A stretch of 64,000 bases of DNA from Aldehydirespirator sp963667505 (GTDB lineage Bacteria > Actinomycetota > Acidimicrobiia > Acidimicrobiales > Aldehydirespiratoraceae): the NCBI GenBank assembly GCA_963667505.2, contig OY763490.2, forward strand, positions 1,426,001 through 1,490,000, given 5' to 3'. Both the position numbers and the translations under genes were made by a program. Below are positions 9,257-17,909 of this stretch, piece by piece (positions within the stretch are counted from its first letter, which is position 1; each line of letters starts with the position of its first letter). Under the pieces are notes generated by a model that saw only the letters and a program-made list of their open reading frames with translations, searched no databases and was not told the DNA's origin.

Positions 9257-10341
9257 ACGCCGATCGGATCGGTTTGGGGGAGGTGGCCGTGGTCGAGGCG
9301 GGGCAGGACGAGGCGGCCCACCCGGTCGCACTCCTCGAGATGCGGGTAACCGGAGAGGATGAACGCGTCGATCCCGACGCGGCGGTACTCCTGGAGCTTG
9401 GCCACCACCTCGTCGGGGTCGCCCACGATGGCCGCGCCCGCGCCGGAGCGGGCCCGGCCTATGCCGGTCCAGAGATTGGCCTCGACGAAGCCCTCGCCGT
9501 CGCTCAGCTCCCTCAGTTCGGCCTGGCGGTGCACGCCGACCGAGGCCGCGTCGAGGGACCGGCGCCTGATCGCCGCGCCGACCTCGTCGTCGAGGCGGCT
9601 CACCAGCTCGGCGGCCGCCGCCCTGGCCGCCTCGTGGGTGTCCCGTACGATCATGTGGCTCCGCAGGCCGAAGCGCAGCCTCCGACCCCGCCTGGCCGCT
9701 CTGGCTCTCATGTCCGCGACCGTGTTTGCCACCCCCGCCACCGTGTCGGGCCAGGTGAGGAAGACGTCGCAGGCCTCGGCCGCCGTCTCCTTGGCCGCCT
9801 CGGAGAACCCGCCGAAGTAGAGCGGCGGGCAGCGGCCCGACACGGTGCGCACCCTGGGCGGGTCGAGGACGAGGTCGACGAACTCGCCGTGGAAGTCCAC
9901 CGGCCAGCCGTCGAGCAGAGTGCGCAGCACGTGCATCCACTCGAGCGTGCGGTGATAGCGAGCAGCGGACTCCAGCGATTCGCCGGGCATGTCGCTGGAG
10001 ATGATGTTCACGGTGAGCCTGCCGCCGAGCATCCGGTCCACGGTCGCGATCTGGCGGGCCAGCTGGGGCAGCCACAGCTCCCCCATCCGCACCGCCAGCA
10101 GCAGCCGCATGCGCTCGGTCAAGGGGGCGATGCCAGCTGCGAAGGCGGTGGCGTCTATGCCCAGCGTGTAGCCCGAGGGCAGCAGGATGTTGTCGAAGCC
10201 GTTTCGCTCCGCGGCCAGGGTGATGTCGCGGCAGTGCTCCCAGCTGCTCGCCAGAGCCGGATCGGAAACGCCCAGGTACTCGTAGTCGTCGTCGCACAGA
10301 GCACCGAACCAGGCGACCTCCAGCTGCTCCGCGGCCGTCAT
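9232..10341 (-). CDS. LLM-class flavin-dependent monooxygenase, SsuD-like
   Basis: A 369-residue luciferase-like monooxygenase. EVAWFGAL at the N-terminus, LLPSGYTLGIDATAFAA, LAVRMGELWLPQLARQIAT and GRLTVNIISSDMPGE match the alkanesulfonate monooxygenase (SsuD) branch, which uses reduced FMN to cleave C-S bonds. LYFGGFSEAA and the C-terminal SGYPHLEECDRVG are also SsuD-like. The real substrate is not visible, and no sulfonate transporter is adjacent. Start is ATG 10341, since the open frame upstream lies inside a duplicated stretch. The 3' end is triplicated downstream. Confidence 0.87.
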   Translation of the reverse strand: MTAAEQLEVAWFGALCDDDYEYLGVSDPALASSWEHCRDITLAAERNGFDNILLPSGYTLGIDATAFAAGIAPLTERMRLLLAVRMGELWLPQLARQIATVDRMLGGRLTVNIISSDMPGESLESAARYHRTLEWMHVLRTLLDGWPVDFHGEFVDLVLDPPRVRTVSGRCPPLYFGGFSEAAKETAAEACDVFLTWPDTVAGVANTVADMRARAARRGRRLRFGLRSHMIVRDTHEAARAAAAELVSRLDDEVGAAIRRRSLDAASVGVHRQAELRELSDGEGFVEANLWTGIGRARSGAGAAIVGDPDEVVAKLQEYRRVGIDAFILSGYPHLEECDRVGRLVLPRLDHGHLPQTDPIGVGPLRPGE

Positions 10342-10437
10342 CTGACTCGGCCGCCCACGGCAGCCGGGCACCCTCGGAGGCGGGCGGCCGTCATCTGACT
10401 CCGCCGCTCACGGCATCCGGGCACCCTCGGAGGCCTC
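10331..10437. repeat. Tandem duplication of a 53-base segment between LLM and AKR genes
   Basis: Two direct copies (10331-10383 and 10384-10437) share the backbone GCGGCCGTCATCTGACTC...GGCACCCTCGGAGGC with a few substitutions. The left copy holds the start of the LLM gene, and the right copy holds the 3' end of the aldo/keto reductase gene (EGARMP, stop). The intergenic region therefore originated by duplication. Confidence 0.85.
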
Positions 10438-11313
10438 GATCACGTCGTAGACGTCGCTGCGGTCGAGGCGCACGCCGGTGGCCGTAGCCAGGAGCTCCAG
10501 CCGTGCCGGCCGCTGCGTCCCCAGCAGCGCCACCGGACGGGACGGGTGGGCCAGAACGAAGGCCACGGCGACGGTGGCGCGGTTGACGCCCTCACGGTCG
10601 GCGAGCCGGTCGAGCACCGCCAGCAGCTCGGCACGGGTGCCGGTGCCGTCGCCCAGGCGGCCTCCGCCCAACGGGCTCCAGGCCAGCGGCACCACGCCGT
10701 CGCGCATGCACAGGTCGAAGGTGCCGTCGCGCAGGGGCGCCAGATGCGCCGCGGAGTACTCGGGCTGGCTGCTGGCCAGAGGAAACGGCATATGGGCGGC
10801 CAGGGCCTCGTGCTGGGCGGGGGTGAAGTTCGAGACCCCGGCCTCACGGATCTTCCCCGCGGAGCGCAGCCCGTCGAGAGCCCCGGCCAACTCCGCGGGA
10901 TGGGTGAGCATGTCGGGGCGGTGGATCTGGTACAGGTCGATGACGTCGGTGCGAAGGCGGCGCAGCGACGCCTCGCACGCCGCGGTGACCGACTCGCGAC
11001 CCGAGTTGTACGGAACGCCCGGCACGATGCCGCCCTTGGTGGCCAGCACCATCCGCTCACGCAGACGGGGCGCGTCAGCGAGTATGCGGCCCAGGTTCTC
11101 CTCGGCCTCGCCGAAGGCCTGCCCGCCCCAGCCCAGCCCGTAGATGTCGGCGGTGTCCACCAGGTTCATGCCCAAGTCGAGCCCGGTCTCGAGCACCGCC
11201 CGAAGCTCGTCGTCGGGCCGGGCGACGAACCGCCAGCAGCCGACGCCAAGGGGTCCTACTTGGAAATCGTCGCCGAGCAGGCGACGATTCGGGTCTATGA
11301 GCGAGGATCCCAT
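10408..11313 (-). CDS. Aldo/keto reductase
   Basis: A 301-residue NADPH-dependent aldo/keto reductase, a cytosolic TIM barrel that reduces aldehydes or ketones or oxidises sugars such as L-fucose. The catalytic tetrad is visible: Asp in NLVDTADIYGLG, Tyr in the same block, Lys in LATKGGIVPG and His in YQIHRPD. GVSNFTP and the C-terminal VALLGTQRPARLELL cofactor region are typical. It is divergent from the Gfo/Idh/MocA gene, with 74 bases between, and probably acts in sugar or polyol metabolism. Substrate is not determinable. Confidence 0.9.
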   Translation of the reverse strand: MGSSLIDPNRRLLGDDFQVGPLGVGCWRFVARPDDELRAVLETGLDLGMNLVDTADIYGLGWGGQAFGEAEENLGRILADAPRLRERMVLATKGGIVPGVPYNSGRESVTAACEASLRRLRTDVIDLYQIHRPDMLTHPAELAGALDGLRSAGKIREAGVSNFTPAQHEALAAHMPFPLASSQPEYSAAHLAPLRDGTFDLCMRDGVVPLAWSPLGGGRLGDGTGTRAELLAVLDRLADREGVNRATVAVAFVLAHPSRPVALLGTQRPARLELLATATGVRLDRSDVYDVIEASEGARMP

Positions 11314-11387
11314 CAGATCAAGCTATCCGTGAGAGTCGAGGCCCCGAGGCGTCCCCAGCCGCGGCGCCGCCGGGAAGGGCGGCGCCG

Positions 11388-12473
11388 ATGAGCGACGCCG
11401 AGTTGCGCTACGGCGTGGTCGGCACCGGGATGATGGGCCGCGAGCACATCGCCAACATCTCGCACCTCCCAGGTGCTCGGGTGACGGCGCTGGCCGACCC
11501 GCACCCGCCCTCGCTCGACGCCGCCGCGGCCCTGGCGCCGGGCGCGGCCCGGTTCCGCGACCACCGGGACCTGGTCGCCGCAGGCGTCTGCGACGCGGTG
11601 GTGGTCGCCACGCCGAACATGACCCATGCGGCCGTTCTCGACGGCATCCTCGGCACCGGCCTGCACTTGCTGGTGGAGAAGCCCCTGTGCACCACCGTCG
11701 AGGACTGCCGCCGGGTCGTCGAGGCCGCGTCCGCGCACGGCGGCCTGGTCTGGGTCGGGCTGGAGTACCGCTACATGGCGGCGTTCGCTCGCCTCATCGA
11801 CGAGGTGCGCGCCGGCGCCGCGGGCCGGGTCCGCATGGTGTCGCTGCGCGAGCACCGCTTCCCGTTCTTGGCGAAGGTCGGAGACTGGAACCGCTTCGCC
11901 GACAACACCGGCGGCACGCTGGTGGAGAAGTGCTGCCACTTCTTCGACCTCATGAACCAGGTCATGCCGGGTCGGCCCGAGCGGGTCTACGCCTCGGGCA
12001 GCCAGATGGTGAACCATCTCGATGAGGCCTACGCGGGCCGCACCCCCGACATCATCGACAGCGCCCTCGTGGTGGTCGACTACGACGACGGGGCCCGAGC
12101 CCTGCTCGACCTGTGCATGTTCGCGGAGGCCACCCACGACCAGCAGCAGTTCTCGGTGATCGGCGACGCGGGAAAGGTCGAGGCTCTCGTCCCCTCGGGC
12201 GTCGTGCGGATCGGGCGCCGGGGCGTCCACGGCATCGGCGAGGTGAGCAGCGTCAGGGTGTCCAGCGCCGCGGCCTACGAGGGCCTCCACCACGGCTCCA
12301 GCTACGTCGAGCATCAGCGCTTCCTCGAAGCGGTCAACTCTCTCGACGCCGAGGGAAGGCGGGCGTCGACGCAGGCCAGCCTGTCGGCGGGGCTGGTGTC
12401 GGTGGCCATGGGCGTGGCCGGGCACCGCTCCATCAGAACCGGGGCGCCGGTGCGCCTCGCCGACGTGCTCTGA
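11388..12473 (+). CDS. Gfo/Idh/MocA-family sugar dehydrogenase
   Basis: A 361-residue NAD(P)-dependent oxidoreductase. The N-terminal Rossmann motif VVGTGMMGREH is followed by the family signature LLVEKPLCTT near residue 100 and a C-terminal alpha/beta domain with YRYMAAFARLIDEVRAG and GGTLVEKCCHFFDLMN. Members oxidise inositol, glucose or amino sugars. It stands divergently to the aldo/keto reductase and convergently to the permease pair of the sugar transporter, suggesting a role in processing imported sugar, which is an inference. Confidence 0.91.
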   Translation: MSDAELRYGVVGTGMMGREHIANISHLPGARVTALADPHPPSLDAAAALAPGAARFRDHRDLVAAGVCDAVVVATPNMTHAAVLDGILGTGLHLLVEKPLCTTVEDCRRVVEAASAHGGLVWVGLEYRYMAAFARLIDEVRAGAAGRVRMVSLREHRFPFLAKVGDWNRFADNTGGTLVEKCCHFFDLMNQVMPGRPERVYASGSQMVNHLDEAYAGRTPDIIDSALVVVDYDDGARALLDLCMFAEATHDQQQFSVIGDAGKVEALVPSGVVRIGRRGVHGIGEVSSVRVSSAAAYEGLHHGSSYVEHQRFLEAVNSLDAEGRRASTQASLSAGLVSVAMGVAGHRSIRTGAPVRLADVL

Positions 12474-12496
12474 GCGGCCGGTCGGTCCGGCCCCGG

Positions 12497-13432
12497 TCAT
12501 CCCTTGACCGAGCCGGCGAGCAGGCCCCGCACGAAGTGGCGCTGGAGGCTGAAGAACACGATGAGCGGGATCACCATGATCACGAACGCGGACGCGAAGC
12601 GCAGCTGGAAGTTGGAGCCGCGCTCCCCTACCAGGTTGACCAGCGCGACCGTCATGGGCTCGTTGTCGGTCAGCAGCACCGCAGCGATCAGATAGTCGTT
12701 CCACGTCCACAGGAACTGGAAGACCGCGAACGCGGCCAGGGCGGGACGCGCCAGCGGCAGCACGAGGCGCCAGAAGATCGTGAAGTGGCTGGCGCCGTCG
12801 ATGCGAGCCGCCTCGAACACCGACCGGGGGAGCTGGCTGATGAAGTTGTGCAGCAGCAGCACCGCCAGCGGCAGCCCGAAGGCGGTGTGGGTGAGCCACA
12901 CCGCGGCCGCGGTGTTGCCGATCCCCAGGTCCGGGACCAGCACGAAGGTCCATTCCAAACCCGGAATCGTCAGGCGCGCGCCGTTGTTGAACAGCTGCAG
13001 CAACGGCACGAAGGCCATCTGGTTGGGCAGCGCGATCATCGAGACCAGCCCGATGAACAGCCAGTTGCGCCCCCTGAACTCCATCCACGCGAACCCGTAG
13101 GCCGCGAAGGCGGCCACTGCTATCGGGATGATCGTCGCCGGGATCACGATGGCGATCGAGTTGAGCGCGAACTCCCACATCGACGGCTGGGCGGCGGTCT
13201 CGCGGAAGATGTCGCGGTAGTTCTGCAAGGTGAGGTTGTCGAGGTCGTTCCACGCCGTCCACCAGGCGGACTCGTTGATGTCGGCCACTTTGCGGAACGA
13301 CGACACGAACAGCCCGAAAGTGGGCACGGTCCACAGCACCACCACCAGCCACACGACCCAGGTGGGCATCGCGCCCAGCCACTGGCGCAGTCGCTGGCCG
13401 GCGGGCGGCGGGACCGTCACGGGGGCAGTCAC
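12497..13432 (-). CDS. Carbohydrate ABC transporter permease (MalG type)
   Basis: A 311-residue inner-membrane permease with six predicted membrane helices. The EAA loop that docks the ATPase is EAARIDGASHFTIFWRLVLP near residue 210. Start is GTG 13432, which overlaps the upstream MalF-type gene by four bases (GTGA), so translation is coupled. It forms a heterodimer with the MalF-like protein. Confidence 0.92.
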   Translation of the reverse strand: MTAPVTVPPPAGQRLRQWLGAMPTWVVWLVVVLWTVPTFGLFVSSFRKVADINESAWWTAWNDLDNLTLQNYRDIFRETAAQPSMWEFALNSIAIVIPATIIPIAVAAFAAYGFAWMEFRGRNWLFIGLVSMIALPNQMAFVPLLQLFNNGARLTIPGLEWTFVLVPDLGIGNTAAAVWLTHTAFGLPLAVLLLHNFISQLPRSVFEAARIDGASHFTIFWRLVLPLARPALAAFAVFQFLWTWNDYLIAAVLLTDNEPMTVALVNLVGERGSNFQLRFASAFVIMVIPLIVFFSLQRHFVRGLLAGSVKG

Positions 13433-15051
13433 GCGAGATCCTTCTGCAAGCGGCGGATGTTGAGCACCATCACCGGCACCACCAGCGCCAGCAGCACCAC
13501 TGCGAAGGCGCTGCTCGAGGTGAAGTTGCGGTCTCGCAGCTGGTCGAACATCTCGTTGGCCAGCACGTTGGTGCGGTTGGCTCCGTTGGTGGTGGCCTTC
13601 ACCAGATCGAACACTTTGGTGACGATGACGATCAAGGTGGTGACCACCACGATGATGGTGGGACGGATCTGGGGCATGACCACCCGCCAGAAGGTCTGGG
13701 CCTCGCCCGCGCCGTCCACTCGGGCCGCCTCCAGCAGTTCGCCGGGGACCGCCCTGATGGCAGCCGACAACACCACCATCGCGAACCCGGTCTGGATCCA
13801 CACCATGATGAACATGATCCAGAAGTTGTTCCAGGGGATCATGGTGGCGTTGATGAAGAAGCCGCGGCTGCTGAAGCCCAGGCCCTGGAGCACGGCGTTG
13901 AACAGTCCGGTCTGGTCGCCGGTGGGCTGCACCTCGTACATGAAGTCCCAGATGACGGCGGCGCCGACCATGGAGATGGCCATCGGCATGAAGATCAGGG
14001 TCTTGGCGAATCGCTCGCCCCGGGCCCGCTCGGCGAGCACGGCCAGCAACAGGCCCAGCGCGGTGGAGAGCCCGGCCACGGTGACCACCCACCAGACGTT
14101 GTTCCACACGACGGCATGAAGAGTCGACAGGGTGCCGAAGACGAGCAGGATCGCGCCCAGCACCAGCAGCATCGACGCGGACGGGGCGCCCCAGTCGAGC
14201 TCCAGGTCCTGGCGGCGGGCCCGGGCCAGCGTCCATGCCAGCAGCAGGGCCGCGGCCAGCAGCACGACGATTCCCAGGCTGATCCGGCTGGACACGATCA
14301 CGGTCAAGACGTCCATGACCGCCGAGCGGTTCGGGTCGCGGGCCAGCGACTCGACGAAACCGGCGACCGCCGCCGCCACCAGCACTGCCGCCGCCAAGCC
14401 CAGGACCCTCATCAGGCGGCCCGCCGCCGCGATCTGTCGGGCGCTCCCGACGATGCGGGCCGCACTGGCCCACGCGGCCAGCGCCGCAACCACCGCGGCG
14501 GTCAGGCCGGCGATGAATAGGCGGCTGGTGAAGATCTGGGCCCACCCCTCGACGGTGAAGTACTCGTCGTCGGTGAAGATGTCGGTGTAGTGCTCGAGGG
14601 TGAAGCCGGCCTCTCTGCCTCGAGGGCCGTTCTTGAAGGACAAAAAGACGGTCCGGAGTCCGGGGATCACCAGCCCGACGGCAACGAACGCCAGCGCCGG
14701 GCCGGCGAACACCCACGGCCGGAGCCGGCCCTCCCAGGCGTTGCGCCGCTCGAGCGGCGGCTGCAGCAGCCTTCCCGCGGCCGCGCCGAGGGTAGCGCCA
14801 GCCGCGGCGCCGGCCAGGATGATCAGCCAGCCCGCCTTGAGAGGCCCGCCGAGTGCGGGGCCGGCCGGCAGCCAGGCGTTGTGCTGGACGGCGGCCCCCA
14901 CGACGAGGCCTGCGACCGCTCCTGCCGCGGCAGTGAAGGCCGGCCAGCGGGCCACCGTCTGATCGACGGCCCGGTCGGCGCCCACGAATACGACCGCGGC
15001 CGCGGCCAAAGACACCACCACCGTGATGATCATGGTGATGAACTGGTCCAC
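13429..15051 (-). CDS. Carbohydrate ABC transporter permease (MalF type), enlarged N-terminus
   Basis: A 540-residue permease. The C-terminal 270 residues form the standard permease core with the EAA motif EAARVDGAGEAQTFWRVVMP near residue 430. The N-terminal half, about 270 residues, is an unusual extension with several additional hydrophobic helices (such as FITMIITVVVSLAAAAVVF and LVVGAAVQ regions), longer than the typical 300-residue MalF-like proteins. It lies between the binding-protein gene and the MalG-like gene on the same strand. Confidence 0.9.
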   Translation of the reverse strand: MDQFITMIITVVVSLAAAAVVFVGADRAVDQTVARWPAFTAAAGAVAGLVVGAAVQHNAWLPAGPALGGPLKAGWLIILAGAAAGATLGAAAGRLLQPPLERRNAWEGRLRPWVFAGPALAFVAVGLVIPGLRTVFLSFKNGPRGREAGFTLEHYTDIFTDDEYFTVEGWAQIFTSRLFIAGLTAAVVAALAAWASAARIVGSARQIAAAGRLMRVLGLAAAVLVAAAVAGFVESLARDPNRSAVMDVLTVIVSSRISLGIVVLLAAALLLAWTLARARRQDLELDWGAPSASMLLVLGAILLVFGTLSTLHAVVWNNVWWVVTVAGLSTALGLLLAVLAERARGERFAKTLIFMPMAISMVGAAVIWDFMYEVQPTGDQTGLFNAVLQGLGFSSRGFFINATMIPWNNFWIMFIMVWIQTGFAMVVLSAAIRAVPGELLEAARVDGAGEAQTFWRVVMPQIRPTIIVVVTTLIVIVTKVFDLVKATTNGANRTNVLANEMFDQLRDRNFTSSSAFAVVLLALVVPVMVLNIRRLQKDLA

Positions 15052-15140
15052 GGCCCTCAGCCTCTCAGCCCGTCTATCGGATTCTCACCGCCGCGCGGGG
15101 CGGCGGACGTCGGCCCAGCGACGATAGCCCCGGGGAGGGT

Positions 15141-15166
15141 GTGGGGGGTGCGTCGGCACCCCCCAC
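15141..15166 (-). promoter_or_regulatory. Strong intergenic hairpin between binding-protein and permease genes
   Basis: A perfect 11-base-pair stem (GTGGGGGGTGC / GCACCCCCCAC) with a GTCG loop. It is not followed by a T run on the minus strand, so it is probably not a full terminator. Hairpins between binding-protein and permease genes are known to protect the upstream mRNA and lower expression of the permeases. Confidence 0.7.
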
Positions 15167-15208
15167 GCACCTTCGGGGAGGTCGATCAGTCGCCTTGCCG
15201 GGCGGATG

Positions 15209-16633
15209 TCAGGACGGCCAGGCGTCCTGCACGTCCTCTGCGAACTCCTCGGCAGTCTTGGCGCCCGACACGTAGTCGGTGCCCGAGCGCCAGAACTCGC
15301 CTGCGCCCACCTCGCCGGGCATCAGGTCGGATGCGTCGAATCGGAAGGGGCTGGCGCTGACCAGGATCTCGGCCAGAGTCCGGTCGAAGTTCGAGGAGTA
15401 CAGCGACGTGTCGTGGTCGCGGTTGGGGGACAGGAACCCGCCCTTGTCGGCCATGATCCGGGTGTCGGCGTACTCGGCGGTGCCGATGTACTCGAGGGTG
15501 GCCAGCGTCTCGGGCTTGTCGGTGAACGCCACCGCGTGGGTGCCCGCGCCCAGCACGACCTGTCCGAACTCGTCGCTGACCGTCGGCAGGTAGAAGACGT
15601 TGACATCGCCGTCGGGCCCCAGCGAGGCACCGACCTCGGTGAAGAACGCCCCCGCGAAGTTGGCCTGGCGGTGCATCATGCACTCGCCGTCGGCCACCGG
15701 CAGCGCGGCCTCCTTGAACCCGGTGGTGGCGATTAGGTCGCGACCGCCGAGGACGTTGCCCTCCGCGAACCAGATGGAGCCGACGAACTCGGCCACCTCG
15801 ACCACGCGGGCATCGTTGAACGGGATGTCGTTGGACACCCACTGGTCATAGACGTCGGGGCCGTGGAGGCGCAGCATCATGTCCTCCATCCAGTCGGTGA
15901 AGGCCCAGCCGGTGGCGTCGCCGGACTCGATGCCGACGCACCAGGGCACGTTCCCGTCAGCCTTCATCTGCTCGGTGAGCGCCTCGAGGTCGGCCCAGGT
16001 CTGGGGAATCTCGTAGCCGTTGGCAGCGAAGACCGGCGGGCTGTACCACACCAGGCTCTTGACGTCGCCCTTGTTGGGCACGCCGTAGACGCTTCCGCCG
16101 GTGGCGGCGAGGTCGAACCAGAACGAGTCGTAGGCCCCGCCGATGTTGGCCATGACGGAGTCCGGAACCGCCACCGCGTCGCCGGACTCGGCGAACTGGA
16201 TGATCCGGCCCGGCTGGGGGATCACCACGATGTCGGGCGGCTCGCCCGCTTCGAGGGCCAGGTTCAGTTCGGTGGTGGCGTCGCGGGTGCCGCTGTACTG
16301 CACGTCGATGCCGGTGCGCTCCTCGAACGGAGCGAAGGCCGCGAGGAAGCCCTCAGCCTCGGCGCCGGTCTCGGGGCCGAGGATCTCCACGACGGTGCCC
16401 GCAAGGGCCATGTCGTCATCGGCCATGTCGTCAGCCATGTCGTCGTCGGCTGCGTCCTCAGCCATGTCATCGGCCATGTCTTCAGCCAGGTCGTCGGCGG
16501 CCGCGTCGTCCGCGGGTGCTGCCGTCGTAGTCGGAGCGGCCTCGGGCTCGTCATCGTCGCCGCAGGCCGCCGCCACCAGGGCGACAGTCAGCAGAGCGCC
16601 GAGGATCAACCACGGGCGCGAGAATTTCTTCAT
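15209..16633 (-). CDS. Extracellular sugar-binding lipoprotein (ABC transporter)
   Basis: A 474-residue solute-binding protein. The signal peptide ends in a lipobox (LVAAAC, cysteine near residue 24), so it is anchored outside the membrane. Residues 26-75 form an acidic low-complexity linker built from D, A, E and M repeats. The remaining part is a family-1 binding fold (GTVVEILGPETGAEAEGFL, then VYGVPNKGDVKSLVWYSPPV). It is the first gene of an operon with the MalF- and MalG-like permeases. Its promoter region contains a LacI-type operator 20 bases from the start. Confidence 0.94.
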   Translation of the reverse strand: MKKFSRPWLILGALLTVALVAAACGDDDEPEAAPTTTAAPADDAAADDLAEDMADDMAEDAADDDMADDMADDDMALAGTVVEILGPETGAEAEGFLAAFAPFEERTGIDVQYSGTRDATTELNLALEAGEPPDIVVIPQPGRIIQFAESGDAVAVPDSVMANIGGAYDSFWFDLAATGGSVYGVPNKGDVKSLVWYSPPVFAANGYEIPQTWADLEALTEQMKADGNVPWCVGIESGDATGWAFTDWMEDMMLRLHGPDVYDQWVSNDIPFNDARVVEVAEFVGSIWFAEGNVLGGRDLIATTGFKEAALPVADGECMMHRQANFAGAFFTEVGASLGPDGDVNVFYLPTVSDEFGQVVLGAGTHAVAFTDKPETLATLEYIGTAEYADTRIMADKGGFLSPNRDHDTSLYSSNFDRTLAEILVSASPFRFDASDLMPGEVGAGEFWRSGTDYVSGAKTAEEFAEDVQDAWPS

Positions 16634-16652
16634 GGGTTTCCCTCCCAGGGAT

Positions 16653-16669
16653 GCAAACGTTTACAGACG
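16653..16669 (-). promoter_or_regulatory. LacI-type operator upstream of sugar-binding protein
   Basis: Plus-strand reading GCAAACGTTTACAGACG, a near-palindrome around AAACGTTT. It lies 20-36 bases upstream of the start at 16633, with a GGGAGG ribosome site between. It matches operators at 4872 and 9089 and lies 30 bases from the LacI gene. Confidence 0.75.
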
Positions 16670-16697
16670 AGGACAGTAGCGCGCCGTGCTCGCAGAA

Positions 16698-17705
16698 TCA
16701 ACCCACCGGCGCGGTGGTCTCCCGCACCATCAGCGGCACGTCCCAGGTGAAATCGGCAGCGGGCTCGCCGTCGATCAGCGTCATCACGGTCGCCGCGGCC
16801 CGTATCCCCATCTCGTCCACTGCCTGGCGCATGGTGGTGAGCCCCAGCGCGTCGGCCAGATCGTGGTCGTCGAAGCCGATCACGGAGAGATCGCCGGGCA
16901 CGGACAGGCCGTGCCTCCCGGCCGCTCGCAGCACGCCGAAGGCCATCTCGTCGGACATGCAGAACACAGCCGTGGGCGGCTCGCAGCAGTCGAGGAGCGC
17001 TGACAGCGCGGCGGCGCCGCCGGCCGCGGTCCAGTCGCCGCTGGCCTCCAGCGCAGGGTCGACGGACAGCCCCGAGGCTCGCAGAGCGTCCTCGTAGCCT
17101 CGGCGGCGCTCGTCGGGGACCGGCGTCGGCAGGTCCGGCAGATGCGGCCCCGCCACCAGTCCGATGCGCCGATGTCCCAGTTCGATGAGATGCTCGACCG
17201 CGCATCGAGCCGCCAGCCGGTTGTCGATCGTGATGGACGAGGCGCCCTCGAGCCGCTCGCCCACGGCCACCACGGGCCGGTCGAAGAAGGTGGCCGCGTC
17301 CCCTTCGACGCCGACGAACGTGTCGATCAGGACAATGCCGTCGACCCTCCGGCAGAAGGACCGGGCGTCCCTCAGGAAGCGCAGCCGGTCGCCGGGGGCG
17401 GTCATCATGGAGAGCAGCACGTCGTAGCCCGCCTTGGCGAACACCGAGTTGATCCCGCCCAGGGCGCGGAACGGGAACCACGTCCCGAACTGGGGCGCCA
17501 CCACGCCGATGGTCCAGGTCCGTCCCGACGCGAGGCGCGAGGCCTGCGGATGGGCCTCATACTCGAGCTCCGCGGCCACCTCGACCACTCGCGAGCGGGT
17601 CTCGGAGGCCACATACGGCAGGTCGCGCAGCGCCCTGCTGACGGTGGCCACCGAGACGCCCGCCTCCCGGGCGATGTCCTTGATGGTGGGCCGACTATTC
17701 GCCAC
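16698..17705 (-). CDS. LacI-family transcriptional repressor
   Basis: A 335-residue LacI/GalR regulator. The N-terminal helix-turn-helix is PTIKDIAREAGVSVATVSRA with the hinge helix near residue 50-60 (HPQASRLASG). The sugar-binding core follows (GVVAPQFGTWFPF, HRRIGLVAG, VIGFDDHDLADALGLTT). It probably represses the alpha-glucoside genes through the three operators described, because the regulator is next to the binding-protein gene and no other LacI gene is present. The regulated sugar is not known. Confidence 0.93.
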   Translation of the reverse strand: MANSRPTIKDIAREAGVSVATVSRALRDLPYVASETRSRVVEVAAELEYEAHPQASRLASGRTWTIGVVAPQFGTWFPFRALGGINSVFAKAGYDVLLSMMTAPGDRLRFLRDARSFCRRVDGIVLIDTFVGVEGDAATFFDRPVVAVGERLEGASSITIDNRLAARCAVEHLIELGHRRIGLVAGPHLPDLPTPVPDERRRGYEDALRASGLSVDPALEASGDWTAAGGAAALSALLDCCEPPTAVFCMSDEMAFGVLRAAGRHGLSVPGDLSVIGFDDHDLADALGLTTMRQAVDEMGIRAAATVMTLIDGEPAADFTWDVPLMVRETTAPVG

Positions 17706-17727
17706 TGGTCCGAGCCTTCCCTCCGCC

Positions 17728-17852
17728 TAGCCCATCCATTGGCCGCCGTTGACGTCGATGGTGGCGCCGGTGATGTAGTCGGCATGGGGTCCGCACAGGA
17801 AGCCCACCACCGCGGCCAGGTCCTCGGGGTTCCAGACTGCCAACCTGCTCAC
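17728..17852 (-). pseudogene. C-terminal remnant of an SDR oxidoreductase gene
   Basis: Minus-strand frame ending in TAG at 17728-17730 reads NPEDLAAVVGFLCG then DYITGATIDVNGGQWMG, the standard C-terminus of FabG-like short-chain dehydrogenases. Nothing of the N-terminal Rossmann region or catalytic YxxxK is present upstream, where the sulfurtransferase gene lies instead. It is a decaying fragment. Confidence 0.75.
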
Positions 17853-17909
17853 GCGGCGGCCCACCGCCTGCTCCGCTCCACGGCCAGCTTCCCGTCCGGA
17901 GGGGCGAGG

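Noticed and set aside
11313..13382. Very long minus-strand frame over the Gfo/Idh/MocA and permease genes
   Set aside because: It is antisense to a clear oxidoreductase gene and out of frame with the permeases; long shadows are common in high-GC DNA.
12113..14119. 668-codon plus-strand frame opposite the permeases
   Set aside because: Composition is a shadow of the membrane-protein genes on the other strand, and there are no family motifs.
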